A stretch of 64,000 nt of DNA from Garcia nutans (Eukaryota > Streptophyta > Magnoliopsida > Malpighiales > Euphorbiaceae), in the NCBI GenBank assembly GCA_947685225.1, contig CANTUV010000014.1:7998001-8062000 (forward strand), in the 5' to 3' direction. The notes beneath the pieces are model-generated. The model saw nothing but the letters and a program-made list of their open reading frames with translations, ran no database searches and was not told the DNA's origin. Made by a program: the position numbers and the translations under genes. Below, piece after piece: positions 22,041 through 33,689 of this stretch (position 1 is the first letter of the stretch; every line of letters begins with the position of its first letter).

Positions 22041-23867
22041 TGTAGACTCTTAATTTTTGCACTAGCTAGTCTGATCCTAAATAAAGAAGGCTTGAGTCAT
22101 GTTCAGTCCATTCTTAATAAGCTTAAAACCTATTTTAAGCTTTTAATTAGATTGGTCCAGCTTTATAAGGCCTAAAATAAGGCGGTTCTTTATTTTAAAA
22201 CCCTAAATAGGTCTTATTTGAAGGTTTAGTTGGGTTTAATTCGATGTGGGCCACGAATTGGCACTCCAAATTCGATATGGGTGTGCCCATGTCAAATTGG
22301 GATATCCTCATTTCGATATGGGCCCATATCAAATTAGGGAGCCCCCAATTCGATATGAGTTTATTGTTTCATGTTTAATTTAACACATTTTAATTCGATA
22401 TGAATTCGATTTTAAAATCCTAATTTGAGCCAAATACAAATAGGGTTTAGGTTAATGATTAGGGATTTAACCTAATGGCTTATATAAATATAGATGTGAG
22501 CAATTAAACAGGGGGGCTAGCAGTTAGTAATTAAAAATTCGAGAAATGAAAAACCAAAAAAGCGACAATCACTAAAAAAGCATACAATCAACATAGACAG
22601 ACAGTAGCAACACAGAGGCTTGGGAGCAGCCACAAGTATTAACTAAACAGTAGTAACAATTAAACAAAGATCAACACACAACAATTAACGAGGGAAATTG
22701 CTTCACTCAACCAACACTCTCAGTTTTGGTAGAGTCAACAAATGAATATGTTTTCATCTTTTTAAATTTAACATAAACTGCTATTGATTATGGCCTTAAG
22801 TATCATTTAATATTCATGTCTAGTTGCTTCCTTTTATTGGTTTTAAAGTCACAGTAAGTTACTTATTCAACTTTGCTTCATTCAAAAGCTGCTTTAGTTT
22901 GTATTTATTAATTCTAAATTCATAGTAGCTTGTTTAGTTATTGTCCAATAAATTGTTTAACTTATGTTCACAAAGTTTAAGTGTCCAATAGCTTAAGATT
23001 TAAACCCTAAAATCCAAAATCATATTTTTCAAACACCTAAAACCCTAATATTGTTTCTCTAAAACCAAGTCCTTAAAGTTCATCCAAAAAATAATTTCCA
23101 AATTAAAACCCTAATTGAATAATTAAATCTTAGTTTTAGATTAGAAACCCTAATTTTGCACGTTTGAAACCTAATTTAAAATTAAATTCTAGATTCAATT
23201 ATTTGATTTATTCTTACATACTTTTATGATGGATGATATAATTTGATTGTTTTATTGCTTATTTTTATTTAATTGAACTATATTTGTATATTTGGTTTTT
23301 AAAATTGTAAAAGGCATGTTTCCACTATGTGGGTGCCTTAGTTATTTTCTTAATTATGTAATTTATTTTGTGAACTTTGGAACTTTGTAAAGGACATGTT
23401 TCTATCTTTTGGTGGGTGTTCTATTTCATTTATTCTTATAGACTTAGATGATTATAAGGGCATGTTTGCATCTTTAGATGGGTGCCCATTTTGATTGGTT
23501 GGTTTAATTTAATGCAATGAATATTTATTTACTTTAATATGTATGTAATATGGATGATATTTCAATAAGCTAAGAATTTAGTAATATCTAGACCTGAAAA
23601 GGAGGCTGATTTCAATGAACCGGGCTTTATGGAGGTAATGGGTCATTCTCACCTTCCCTATATATGCCCAACTTTCCAAGCCCATTAGGGGGGTTGGAGA
23701 TTCCTTAGGAATCAAGTCATTTACCCCCTTCTTTTTTCAGCCCATCCGGGTGGCGACTCTATTTTTTTTTGGATTTAAGCTCGTATTCTCTAAGGCTCTG
23801 AGCCTAACAGTATCAAAGTTGTAAGAACCATTCCATATGGGAGTGGGGGCAAAAATCCCCACTCACA
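22041..23867 (+). repeat. 5' LTR of the gag-only element
   Basis: 1827 bp. The U3 part (22233-22410) holds about seven variants of AATTCGATATGGG, some in inverted pairs. A TATA-like TATATAAATA is at 22481-22490. The end (23600-23867) has the GGTGGCGACTCTATTTT block shared with LTRs at 30597 and 44271. Confidence 0.9.
22481..22490 (+). promoter_or_regulatory. TATA box of the gag-only element's 5' LTR
   Basis: TATATAAATA preceded by GGCT. The same site occurs in the 3' LTR at 29325-29334, which supports a conserved promoter. Confidence 0.6.
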
Positions 23868-23868
23868 A

Positions 23869-23886
23869 TGGTGACTCCACTGGGGA
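23869..23886 (+). other. primer binding site of the gag-only element
   Basis: TGGTGACTCCACTGGGGA, one base after the LTR. It differs by one base from the site at 6511-6528. Confidence 0.8.
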
Positions 23887-25069
23887 TAAGAGAAGTTGAT
23901 TCCATTAGTCTTTATTATTTTATTCTTTCTTATTATGATATTGTAAAATGTATTATTTAGATTTCATTGTGTGCGTGAGTTAGGATGCCCATGTAATCGA
24001 TGTTGTGTTATGTAAAGGATACCATATTTTCACTCAAGATATGGAGATCGAGCATAGAATAACCACTTATAGCCTCGTACCTTTTGGTATATACTTTCTA
24101 TGGGAGCCTAAACTTTTCAATCTAAAGATTAAAGCTCATGTAATTGGCCTAGTTACTTTTCTTAGGCTTTTACCCAAATGCTTATTATTTGACTATGATT
24201 GATATATCTTGGTTTGAACCATGGCCTATCTGGTTTGTTCTTTTTCTAATATGACCTAATTATATTGTAAGTTCAAAATGGTTTTATTCCTTTAAAGCCA
24301 AAATACCAAAAATATTTTTAAACTCTTTTCCAAGAAGGTCTTTAGACATGAAAACCTTTTAACATGGGTTAAAAATATTTCTAAACAAACATTTTTGCAA
24401 AAGGCTCCTAAATATTTTCAAAAGACTATCTCAAGACTATTCATGCAAACTTTTATTGCAAACATTTTCTTAAATGGGCTTACAACTAGTTAAGTCAATT
24501 ATGGAATACCAAAAATCAATTATGGGCCTAATTTATACCAATAATTGTTAATTATGGGCTTATTTGTGGCATAAATTATTAGTTATTTTTCAAATAGAAA
24601 ATCTATTTATGATAAATCTTTTAATTTAGTTTTAATCCACAATATAGCTTAAAAGCTATTTTCAGTTGACCAATGGGTTAAGACTTAATTAATAAGAATT
24701 ATCATGGACTGACTTCTAAGTTTGAAAATATAATTATTGGTTAAACCGTACTAGTGAATTTTTTGAAAATAAGATATCTCATGTTGATATTTTGTTAACC
24801 GTATACCTAGGAAAAGAGACTCGCCATTCGTGTGTGGAAGTTATAAGGTTTGAAGGATCGTCCTATGTATCCTTGTTTATCTGTTACTTGTGCACCCATG
24901 CATACATACATATATTCGTTGTATTACATGGCATTGATCCTTTCTGGCTCACAGACCTGGAGTACAGCAGTTCAAGAGCTTACGACAATCCGACCTACAC
25001 CAGTGACGTAGAATCTACTAACGACTCAGTCAGCTTCTCACTAAAAGTAATGGAACCTGAATAGATTCA

Positions 25070-26460
25070 AAAGATGGTGGATGATCCAATCAGTTCCAAG
25101 ATGAAAGAACTGAATGAGGTCCTGGCTGAGACCAAGAAAAGATAGCTGGCTGCACTATTGAAAAATACTGTTGAAGCATATGCTAGTACTAAGAAGCAGA
25201 AAGACAAGGAAAAGGCTAAGGTTGGTGAAGCAACCTATGACAAAGTAGTTGTTGATGATGATGATGACTGGGCTCAATACTTTCAAGATCCTCAAGATAA
25301 GAAGAAAGAGACGAAGGTTGTGAAAAGATCAACTATAGAAAAGACTAAAACTTCATACGTAGAGAGAATGATTGCTGATTTAGGGAAAAAGTTTAAGAAG
25401 AAGTTGAAGGCCGAGGAGGTGTCGGAAGTGGACAAGCTATTTGAGAAAGATGAAGAAGTTCCTTACAAGTTCAAGATGCCTTCTTTCACTAGGTACAATG
25501 GTACAGGAAATCCTCACTTATATGTTAAGTAGTACATCACTGTTATGCAATCTGCTAGAGCTACCAAGGCTCAAACTCTAAGGTATTTTATACTCTTGTT
25601 GGATCTTGTTGTACAAAAATGGTTCAACACCTTAGAGAAAAGTACCCAAAAAGATTGGGATATGTTGTACAAAGCCTTCATTAAGTAGTATGGGTACAAT
25701 GTCGAGCTGAAAGTTACCTTGATGGAGGTGGAGAATATCAAGCAAAAACAAAATGAAAGTTTTGTTGATTATGTGAAAGGATGGAGAAATAAGGTTGCAC
25801 TTCTCAAAAAGAGGCCTGATGAGTTTGACCAGATCAGGATAATAGTCAAAGGCATCCTACCCAACCTCCATGAGAGGTTGTCTCACACCCTTATAAGGGA
25901 TTTCAAAGATCTTCTCCAAATTAGTTTACAAATAGAAGAATGAAAAATAGAGAAGAGCCATTTTTTTGGAAGAAAGAATGAGAGGGAGAATTATCAATCT
26001 GGTGGCCAGAGTGCACAGAATGCAGTAGATGTCAATACAACTGGTCAAGCAAACAGAAGATAGTTTTCAGAGTTGAAAAAACCTCTGTCTTGGTTTTTCA
26101 AAAAGCTGCAAAAGAAAATGTTGTTACAACTATTGGCTCCTCAACCCTTGTCGAATCCTTTACCACCAAATTTTGACACCAAAGCTTTTTGTCAATTTCA
26201 TTGGACACAAGAGCATGAGACAAATAGATGTTCTCGATTGAAGAATGAGATCTAAGATCTAATCGACAGTGGTAAGCTGCCCGAGCCCGAAAATCCCAAC
26301 ACCAAGAATAATCCTTTGCCTAAATTTAGAAGAGTGCCACCGCCAGTAACCTTCATGAAAGAGGGAGGATTGAAGGAAAGTTCTATCTTATCAACTTTTT
26401 AAGATGCAGATGGAGGAACTGTGGATGAGAAGGTGATGACCATTGCCCTTGATATATCCA
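25070..26460 (+). pseudogene. gag of the gag-only element
   Basis: The frame runs through acidic and Lys-rich sequence (25158-25532) with FKMPSFTRYNGTGNPHLYVK, the Tat gag core start. It continues with KWFNTLEKSTQKDWDMLYKA, ENIKQKQNESFVDYVKGWRN and GILPNLHERLSHTLI. Then come FCQFHWTQEHETNRCSRLKN (the degenerate zinc-knuckle-like segment of Tat gag) and LPEPENPNTKNNPLP. In-frame TAG stops are seen near 25062, 25143, 25529 and 25687, and others follow (near 25942, 26060, 26253). Same domain order as the gag at 4163-5806 but diverged in sequence. It is not translatable as one protein today. Confidence 0.8.
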
Positions 26461-28869
26461 AATAAATGAACCATCTTCGACTTCAACGCAACAAACTTCT
26501 CTTAGCTTGTTTAGTTTTTTTTTTCATTTTCTTTCCTTGATGTTTTCTTGAACAATTATGTTTTTCAAATTGAGATTATTTTAATAAATTACTTTTGTTC
26601 AATTTTTGATGGTCTTTGTTCATTATACTGTTCAACCAATGATGAATCTAGCTTGATATTTATAAATTAGTCTATCTATGCATCATGATCCGAATGACTT
26701 TACTAGGTGAGGAAGTTGTTTTATAGTATGTAGTTGTATATGATTACTTTGAGATGGCTCCTGCATAATTACATATGTCTAGATTATAGTCGGTCTTAGA
26801 ACATGTTTTGATGAATTTTCAAGGCAAAATTGAACTCTTCTTGTTTAAGGGATAGATGATCTAGGAATTGTTTGATAAACCAAGAACTAGTATCTGGCCT
26901 ATTAACATCAATCCCTAGTTTGTCTTTTTGAGCCTTCATAAAATTTTAGCTTGCTTTTCATTGGCTTATAAATCCCAATGACCTACCCTGAGTTGTTGTT
27001 ACACTTTTGATAAGTCTAATAATTACTGAATTACCAAAGGGAAAGAAGATCAAGGAAAAGTCTGTATTATGACAACCATAAGGATAGTTAAAATTTATCT
27101 GAACTAGACCTAATATCCCAAATTTATGACATCAGGGTAACAAAAGGTTCATCCTCACTAAAGAAAACTTGTCCTGCTCTATTCATCTATAGTCCAAAAC
27201 ATAAAATCATACAACTCTCTTACAACTAGGACCTAAAAGTCAAAAAAAAAAGAGGAAAAAAGAGGAAAAAGGAAAAAGGAAAAGAAAAGGAGAAAAAGGA
27301 AAAAAGGAAAAGGGAAAGAAAAATAGGGTTTCGAAACTCATCTGAATTTCTGCAAAGAAGACTAAAATCTAAAGTCCTGACTTGTCATGAAGCATGATTT
27401 CAAGCTTTATCTTTTTTATGAAACAAAGATTTTACGACCTGACTTTTCATGAAGCAAGATAAAAGATGCCCAGAAGGTGAAAATGGAACCTCTAATAGTA
27501 GACAATTCCAACAAAAGTTTGTAGTATCTGTCAGTAGTGTCGCATCAGCTCCGATCTAAAAATGGCTTTCATTTAACCCATGTCCCTTATAGATCTCATT
27601 TTAAGCATATTAAAGACCTGTTGATCTCTCTTGGTAGGTAGAGTCTACTAGTGGAGATAGTTTGAATAAGCATGCATATGAGATAGACAATATTTAAACT
27701 CAATGAGACCTTTGGCCAAGTAATGTGTATGTGCCTATCTGAAATGCAACAGTTCTTGCTTAAATGGAAATGATTCCCAAGTTTAGTATGGTAATTAGGG
27801 TTATGATGTTATAGATGTGTTAATTTGAAAAAGTCAAATCCTGAGATACAATGACACTGATTTGACAAAATCAACATTTGATTTTTAAAAAAAATTTCTT
27901 GTTGCATAAACCTTCAACGTTAAGGGAAGTATGTTGCACCGTGGAACCTCGAAGGTCACACTACGCAAAATAAATGATTATTTGCAAGGTTATGAAGAAA
28001 TTACCAACTGGCGTGCTAAATTATAGCTTGAAATGGATGTATCTCTGCTGCTTGGGTCCTACCAATCATGTTTTCAACATCCTCGAAGATATAAGCCATA
28101 GATATAAAATCTTTTGTTGTTCTAAAGTAAGATTTGAACGAGAATTTGGAATGAATCAATGGGAGCACTTCAATTGATTGCCTTAGTCTGTGAGTCAATG
28201 GAACCACTGTAAGTATTATTCACGCATATCATGCATACATAAGCATATCACACTGCATTTTTGTCTTGTGTTACCTATTCTTTGTCAAAGTAAATAACAA
28301 TACTCTATGAAGAAAATATGAAGCAGATATGGAATCAGGGAGGATGGAAGGGTCATTACAAAAGAAAGAAGAGTTGCATGCTTGTGCAAGCATCCAAACA
28401 AAATACAAAGATCAATATGAGCCTGCATGTGAACAAAATCATTGGTTTGAGCCTACACAGGGGGCAAGTTTCTCTTTTTAATTTTTTGAGTTTATACTTG
28501 TATAAAATATTTTCAAACTCACTTTTAATATTTTGTCACGCAAGGGGAAAAGAGAGGATATGAGGAATAGTTAAAGAAGATATGATGACTAGCTAAAAAA
28601 TAGCATATTTTTTTACAAAAAGAACAAAAGAACAAAAAGAAAAGAACAAAGGGACGATCAAGCTAGAAGAGCTCAAATTCAATCTCGGGTCCATAACCCA
28701 CATTATTTGCCAAATCACTCTCGAGTCCAGAACCTAAATTATTTTCGAGTCCAGAACTCAATCTAGGTTCAAAACCCAAACCATCTCAGGTCCAGAACCT
28801 ATTCTTGCCCAAAATCAGCTCAAAATGTCATGTTACTTTTCACTCTCTGAATGAATTCAAGATCATTTA
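26461..28869 (+). other. non-coding internal part of the gag-only element
   Basis: No RT, protease, RNase H or integrase motif is seen in any frame. A purine-rich run lies at 27241-27330 and a short tandem repeat at 28681-28805. Confidence 0.7.
28681..28805 (+). repeat. short tandem repeat, about 25-bp unit
   Basis: Four to five imperfect copies of a unit like TCTCGAGTCCAGAACCTAAA just upstream of the polypurine tract. Confidence 0.7.
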
Positions 28870-28883
28870 AGCAGGGGGCAAAC
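28870..28883 (+). other. polypurine tract of the gag-only element
   Basis: AGCAGGGGGCAAAC directly before the 3' LTR. Confidence 0.75.
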
Positions 28884-30713
28884 TGTAGACCCTTGCTTTT
28901 GGCCCTAGCTAGTCTGATCCTAAGTAAAGAAAGCCTAAGTCATGTTCGGTCCACTCTTAATAAGCTTAAGACCTATTCTAAGCTTTTAATTAGATTGGTT
29001 CAGCTTTACGAGGCCTAAAATAAGCCAGTTCTTTGTTTTAAAAACCTAAATAGGTCTAATTCAAAGGTTTGGTTGGGTTTAATTCGATGTGGGCCATGAA
29101 TTGGCACTCCAAATTTGATGTGGGTATGCCCATGTCGAAATGGGATGCCCTAATTTGATATGAGAAGCCCATATCAAATTAGGGAGCCCCCAATTCGATA
29201 TGAGTCAATTGCTTCATGTCAAATTTAACTCATTTTAATTTGATATGAATTCAGTTTTAAATCCTAATCCGAGCCAAATACAAATAGGGTTTAGGTTAAT
29301 GACCAAGGATTTGACCTAATGGCTTATATAAATATAGAGGTGAGCAATTAAACAGGGGGGCTAGCAGTCAGTAATTAAAAAAGCTGAGAGATGAAAAACT
29401 AAAAAAGAAATAATCACTAATAAAGTACACAATCAACACAGACAGACAATAGCAACACAGAGACTCGGGAGCAGCCACAATTATTACTTAAACAATAGTG
29501 ACAATTAAACAAAGATCAACACACAACAATTGCCTAGGGCAATTGCTTCACTCAACCAACACTCTCAGTTTTGGTGGAGTCAACAAACGAAAGTATGTTT
29601 TCATCCTTTTAAATTTAACAGAAACTGCTATTGATTATGGTCTTAAGCATCATTTAATATTCATGTCCAGTAGCTTTCTTTTATTGGTTTTGAAATCACA
29701 GTAGGTTACTTATTCAATTTTGCTTCGTTCAAAAGATCCTTTAGTTTGTATTTATTAATTCCATATTCATAGTAGCTTGTTTAGTTATTGTTCAATAAAT
29801 TGTTTAACTTATATTGGCAGAGTTTAAGTGTCCAGTCGCTTAAGATTTAAACCTTAAATTCCAAAATCATATTTTTCAAATACCTAAAACCCTAATCTTA
29901 TTTCTCTAAAACCAAGTCCATAAAGTTCATCCAGAAACTAATTTCTAAATTAAAACCCTAATTGAATAATTAAATCCTAGTTTTAGGTTAGAAACCTACT
30001 TTTGCATATTTGAAACCTAATTTAAAATTAAATTCTAGATTCAATTATTCTATTTATTGTTACATGCTTTTATGATGGATGATGCGATTTGATTTTTTTT
30101 ATCGCTTATTTTTATTTGATTGAACTATATTTATATATTTGATTTTTAAAGTTATAAAAGGCATATTTTCACTATGTGGGTGCCTTAGTTATTTTTTTAA
30201 TTATGTAATTTAATTTGTGGACTTTGAAACTTTGTAAAAGACGTGTTTCTACCTTTTGGTGGGTGTCCTATTTCATTTATTCTTATAGAGTTGGATGACT
30301 ATAAGAGCATGTATTCACCTTTGGATGGGTGCCCATTTTGATTAGTTGGTTTAATTTAATACAATGAATATTTATTTACTTTAATATGTATGTAATATGG
30401 ATGATATTTCAATAAGTTAAGAATTTAGTAATATCTAGACCTAAAAAAAAGGTCGGTTCCAATGAACCGGGCATTATGGGGGTGCTGGGTCATTCTCACC
30501 TTTTCTATGCATACCCAACTTTCCGAACTCATTAGGGAGTTGAAAATTTCTTAGGAATCGAGTCATCTACCATTTTCTTTTTTCCGACCTGTCCAGGTGG
30601 CGACTTTATTTTCTCCGAATTTAGGCCTGTGTTCAATAAGACCCTGAGCCTAATAGTGACAAAGTCGCAAAAATCATTCCACATAGAAGTGGGGGCGAAA
30701 ATCCCCACTCATA
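28884..30713 (+). repeat. 3' LTR of the gag-only element
   Basis: 1830 bp, collinear with 22041-23867 and with many base differences. The terminal CA has become TA. Confidence 0.88.
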
Positions 30714-30719
30714 CCACTT

Positions 30720-31499
30720 ATTCAAATTTTGAGCATTTAAAATTTCACCCTCCTAAAATTTTGCCTTAAATAAATCAAGCTTAATCTCGTTCTCATCGCA
30801 AATCTTATTGCTCACCAGATGAAGGTTCCAACGAGGAATAACATGTATTCGATCATCCCAAAGCAGCTTAATCTCTTCATTCTTAAGGAGTAATTTGTTC
30901 TCATAAAAAACGTTAGTAATTGTAATCCTTTCATATCGAAAGTTAGTATAGAAAACATAACCATTTAAAGCAACAATCTTCTTTCTTCTTTTTAATGGAA
31001 CACTAATATCAATTCAAACTCTAATTCGTCTATAACCATCCACACCCATTGCTAGAGGCTGAGAGTCATATTCAAAAAAAGAACTAATAAATTCACCTAG
31101 AGCTCTGGCCATCTGCTTAGAGAAAAAATCTCCTGGTAAATCATGTACCTAAACCCAAAATTTAGTAAAAACTAATAGGATAGTCAATAGATCGCTTTCC
31201 TTCTCAACCCTTGACCACTGAAGTAGGTGTTTATTAAAAAACCAAGGAGCTCCCATTAGTGCTCTCTCAAAATCAACCTCATGAAAAAATTGAAAAAGAT
31301 ATCGTTTAGCCTCTAGATCTGTTAACCTAACCCCCTTCAAAGGATGCCATTGATTAGACATCTGATTTCTCATAGAATGGAAACTAATTTGATTCAGTGT
31401 TAGAAAGAAGCCCACCATGTATAAGGAAAATTCAGTTTTTCTTTTTTCCCGTGTCGATATAGTAGGGAGGCCCTCCTCTTCATCCTCCACAATTTGCAT
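30720..31499 (-). pseudogene. LINE ORF1 (DUF4283)
   Basis: 31149-31499 is open for 116 codons: GVRLTDLEAKRYLFQFFHEV, ERALMGAPWFFNKHLLQWSR. After a stop near 31147 the same frame continues VHDLPGDFFSKQMARALGEF, GYRRIRV, VPLKRRKKIVALNGYVFYTN and FRYERI. This is the DUF4283 RNA-binding-type domain found in ORF1 of plant LINEs. The zinc knuckle that normally follows FxYERL with paired Cys cannot be seen, so it is probably lost. The C-terminal part was cut by the LTR element at 30713. Confidence 0.82.
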
Positions 31500-31625
31500 A
31501 TTGGTTAGATGACTCTCTATAAACCCTAAAAAACATAAAAACCTATTAGAGAGAAACCCTAATAAACAACCATAAAGGAGAAAACTAAAGCCACGAGGGC
31601 GAGAAGATTTTAATCATGAAGGATA

Positions 31626-31639
31626 TCTTATAAATAGTT
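31626..31639. repeat. right target-site duplication of the LINE
   Basis: TCTTATAAATAGTT, identical to 17740-17753. Confidence 0.92.
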
Positions 31640-32279
31640 AATTAGCAATTTTTTTTACTTATTTTTTATAAAGTGCTTATTGTTGTAATATATTGATGTA
31701 GTCCAAGTGATACAAGAGTGAGCTGTTGGAAGTATTTTTTTTTTTTTTGTAGGAATGTTAGAAATTAGTTTGGTATTCATATTCTTAGAGGAAACTCTGT
31801 CAAATTTTCTAAAAAATATAGAATGGATTGGTTTTTGTTTTAACTTAATTTCACAAAAGCATAATATAAATGACCTTAGTACCCATTTAGTGAGCTTCTT
31901 ATTTTTTATAAATGAGAGTTCACTTAATTGTCTAAGTTAGACAATTTAAAAATAACAATATATATATATTAATTAAGAGTTATATGAGACAAGTGATCAC
32001 AAAATTTGTAGCATTTATCTCAAATTATTTTATGAGCGTATACAAAATATCATAAATAATCAAAAAAATTTATTATTTATGATATTATTATGCACTTGGA
32101 AAAACCTAAGAGAAATGTTGTCTATTTGTTTACAAAATTTATAATGGCTCTCGCTGGACTATTAATTAAGATATATATTGTTTTTTGGATGGGTTAGGTT
32201 TCTACCCTTTAGGAAGGAGATATAAGAAGATAACTGAAAAAAAAATCTTTATATTTTTTTCTTTTAGGATAAATAAGTT
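31640..32279. other. AT-rich stretch, no gene seen
   Basis: Between the LINE and the CACTA relic. The CACTA 5' terminus may lie here but no CACTA terminal repeat is recognised. Confidence 0.5.
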
Positions 32280-32309
32280 CAAATTGCTCTACTTAATAGA
32301 GATCACACT

Positions 32310-32560
32310 AATAATTTGGTTTTGTCAATAAGGTAGAAGAATTTGTTAGATTTACATGTAATCAAAGGAGATTTATGCAAGTCAACAAGATGAGGTGTCC
32401 ATGCCTAAAATGTCATCATCAAATATACTGAGAAGTTGACAATGTATAGTTTCATCTAATGAAATATGGATTTGCACCATATTATTTTATTTAAGATAGA
32501 TAGGGGTTTGCAGAAATGGATAAGCTGACTGAACTTGATCAATCCACATGTTTTTTTTTT
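32310..32560 (+). pseudogene. transposase-associated zinc domain of the CACTA element
   Basis: The frame reads VNKMRCPCLKCHHQIY, then FHLMKYGFAPYYF. CPC-x2-C followed by LxxxGF is the pattern of the Transp_assoc domain at the N-terminus of plant CACTA transposases. Two stops lie inside. Confidence 0.7.
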
Positions 32561-32780
32561 TTTGCAGGTTCAATTGATTCTAAGGCTTCCTTTGGACTAT
32601 ATCAGATTCAATAATTAATTTTTTTGGGTTTTGGGTATTCTGTCAGATGGGAAATATATGCTTCAAGTGTACCCGCAATAGATCGAATGTTTTAATATAT
32701 ATATAATATAATATTTTTAATATAAAATGCCATAGTTTTGTAATACATATATAAATATCACAAAGAGAAACCCTAAGGTT

Positions 32781-32887
32781 CTACTTCCAGAGTCGCAAAT
32801 TTCATATCATATATTTTTCTCTCTAAATCTCTCTCAATTCTACTTCCAGAGCCACACATTTCATATCATATATTTTTCTCTCTAAAA
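32781..32887. repeat. 59-bp tandem duplication, CT-rich
   Basis: Two copies starting CTACTTCCAGAG at 32781 and 32840, both running into TTTCATATCATATATTTTTC. They lie in a CT-rich stretch that resembles a 5' UTR, downstream of a TATA-like CATATATAAATAT near 32745. Confidence 0.85.
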
Positions 32888-33689
32888 ATTCTTCTTTCTC
32901 TAAAACTCTCTTAGTTCTCTTCCCTAATCTTTGTTATATCTCTCTCTTCTCTAATCTCTCTCACTTCTCTTCTCTTCTTAGACACTCATTCTCACTTCCT
33001 TAGTCTATCTCATTTCACTTATATTCTCTCAATTCAATGAAAGCCACTATGAGTTTGTGAGTTTTTTTTAAGATTTTTTACTTTTTAGTTTTTGTATTCT
33101 ATATGTATTTATTTTCTTTGTAGTTTATATTTCATTTTAGGATTTTATTTAGGTTTGAGTTTGTAAAATTATTTTGTATTTTTTTTACTTCTAGGTTTTT
33201 GTTCAATATATTCAAACACTTAAAGTTATGGTTTTTTTATTATTTTATTTTCTCTTACTAGTTTTTTTTTTAAAAAAATTATTATATTTTTTATTTTTGA
33301 TTTAGGTTTGTTATAAATCTATTTAATTTTTGTTTTTAGTTTCTATTTTCAATGATTCTTCATTTTTCAGTTTGGTTTTATTTTATTTAGGATTATTTTA
33401 TTTTTTGATTTAGTATTATTTTGTTTTGTTCCAATTTGAATTTATCCATTTTTACCCAACCGTAACCAAATAAAGGTGGGTTGATTAAAATGATACCATT
33501 GTTTGGTCGAGCTTAGTTTTGCATTTTGCTTCAGTGATCGGATTCACCATGCAAACCTAACTAAACTCAACCCATGCATAGCCCTAAAGATAAACTTAAG
33601 GAATAACATGTAGTTACAACCTCTCTATCCATCACAACTCAATCCATCAGGTACAGAATAAAGTTATGTCATACAATGCTGAAGCACCA

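Larger units (their letters stand above)
22041..30713 (+). mobile_element. gag-only LTR retrotransposon of Tat type
   Basis: 8673 bp. LTRs at 22041-23867 and 28884-30713 both start TGTAGAC; the first ends ACTCACA and the second ACTCATA. Flanks are CCATT (22036-22040) and CCACT (30714-30718), a target duplication with one mismatch. The primer site at 23869 is of the Tat/Ogre type. The internal 5.0 kb holds a decayed gag (about 25070-26460) and nothing resembling protease, RT, RNase H or integrase on either strand. It therefore looks like a gag-only non-autonomous (TR-GAG type) element, or a copy with pol deleted. It is inserted in a LINE. About 20 differences in the first 175 LTR bases, counted by eye, suggest an old insertion. 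Confidence 0.88.
17754..31625 (-). mobile_element. LINE (L1-type), about 5.2 kb, split by an LTR element
   Basis: Minus strand. The 5' end is at 31625 and the 3' poly(A) tail shows as T at 17752-17767. Flanked by a perfect 14-bp duplication. LINE sequence is 17754-22040 plus 30714-31625; the middle (22041-30713) is an inserted LTR element. ORF1 has DUF4283; ORF2 has endonuclease, reverse transcriptase, zf-RVT and RNase H in that order. Because the 5' UTR and ORF1 are present, the copy appears near full length. Both ORFs carry several stops, so it is inactive. Confidence 0.92.

Noticed and set aside
27241..27330. Long purine-rich run as a polypurine tract
   Set aside because: It lies 1.5 kb before the LTR; the real tract adjoins the LTR at 28870-28883.
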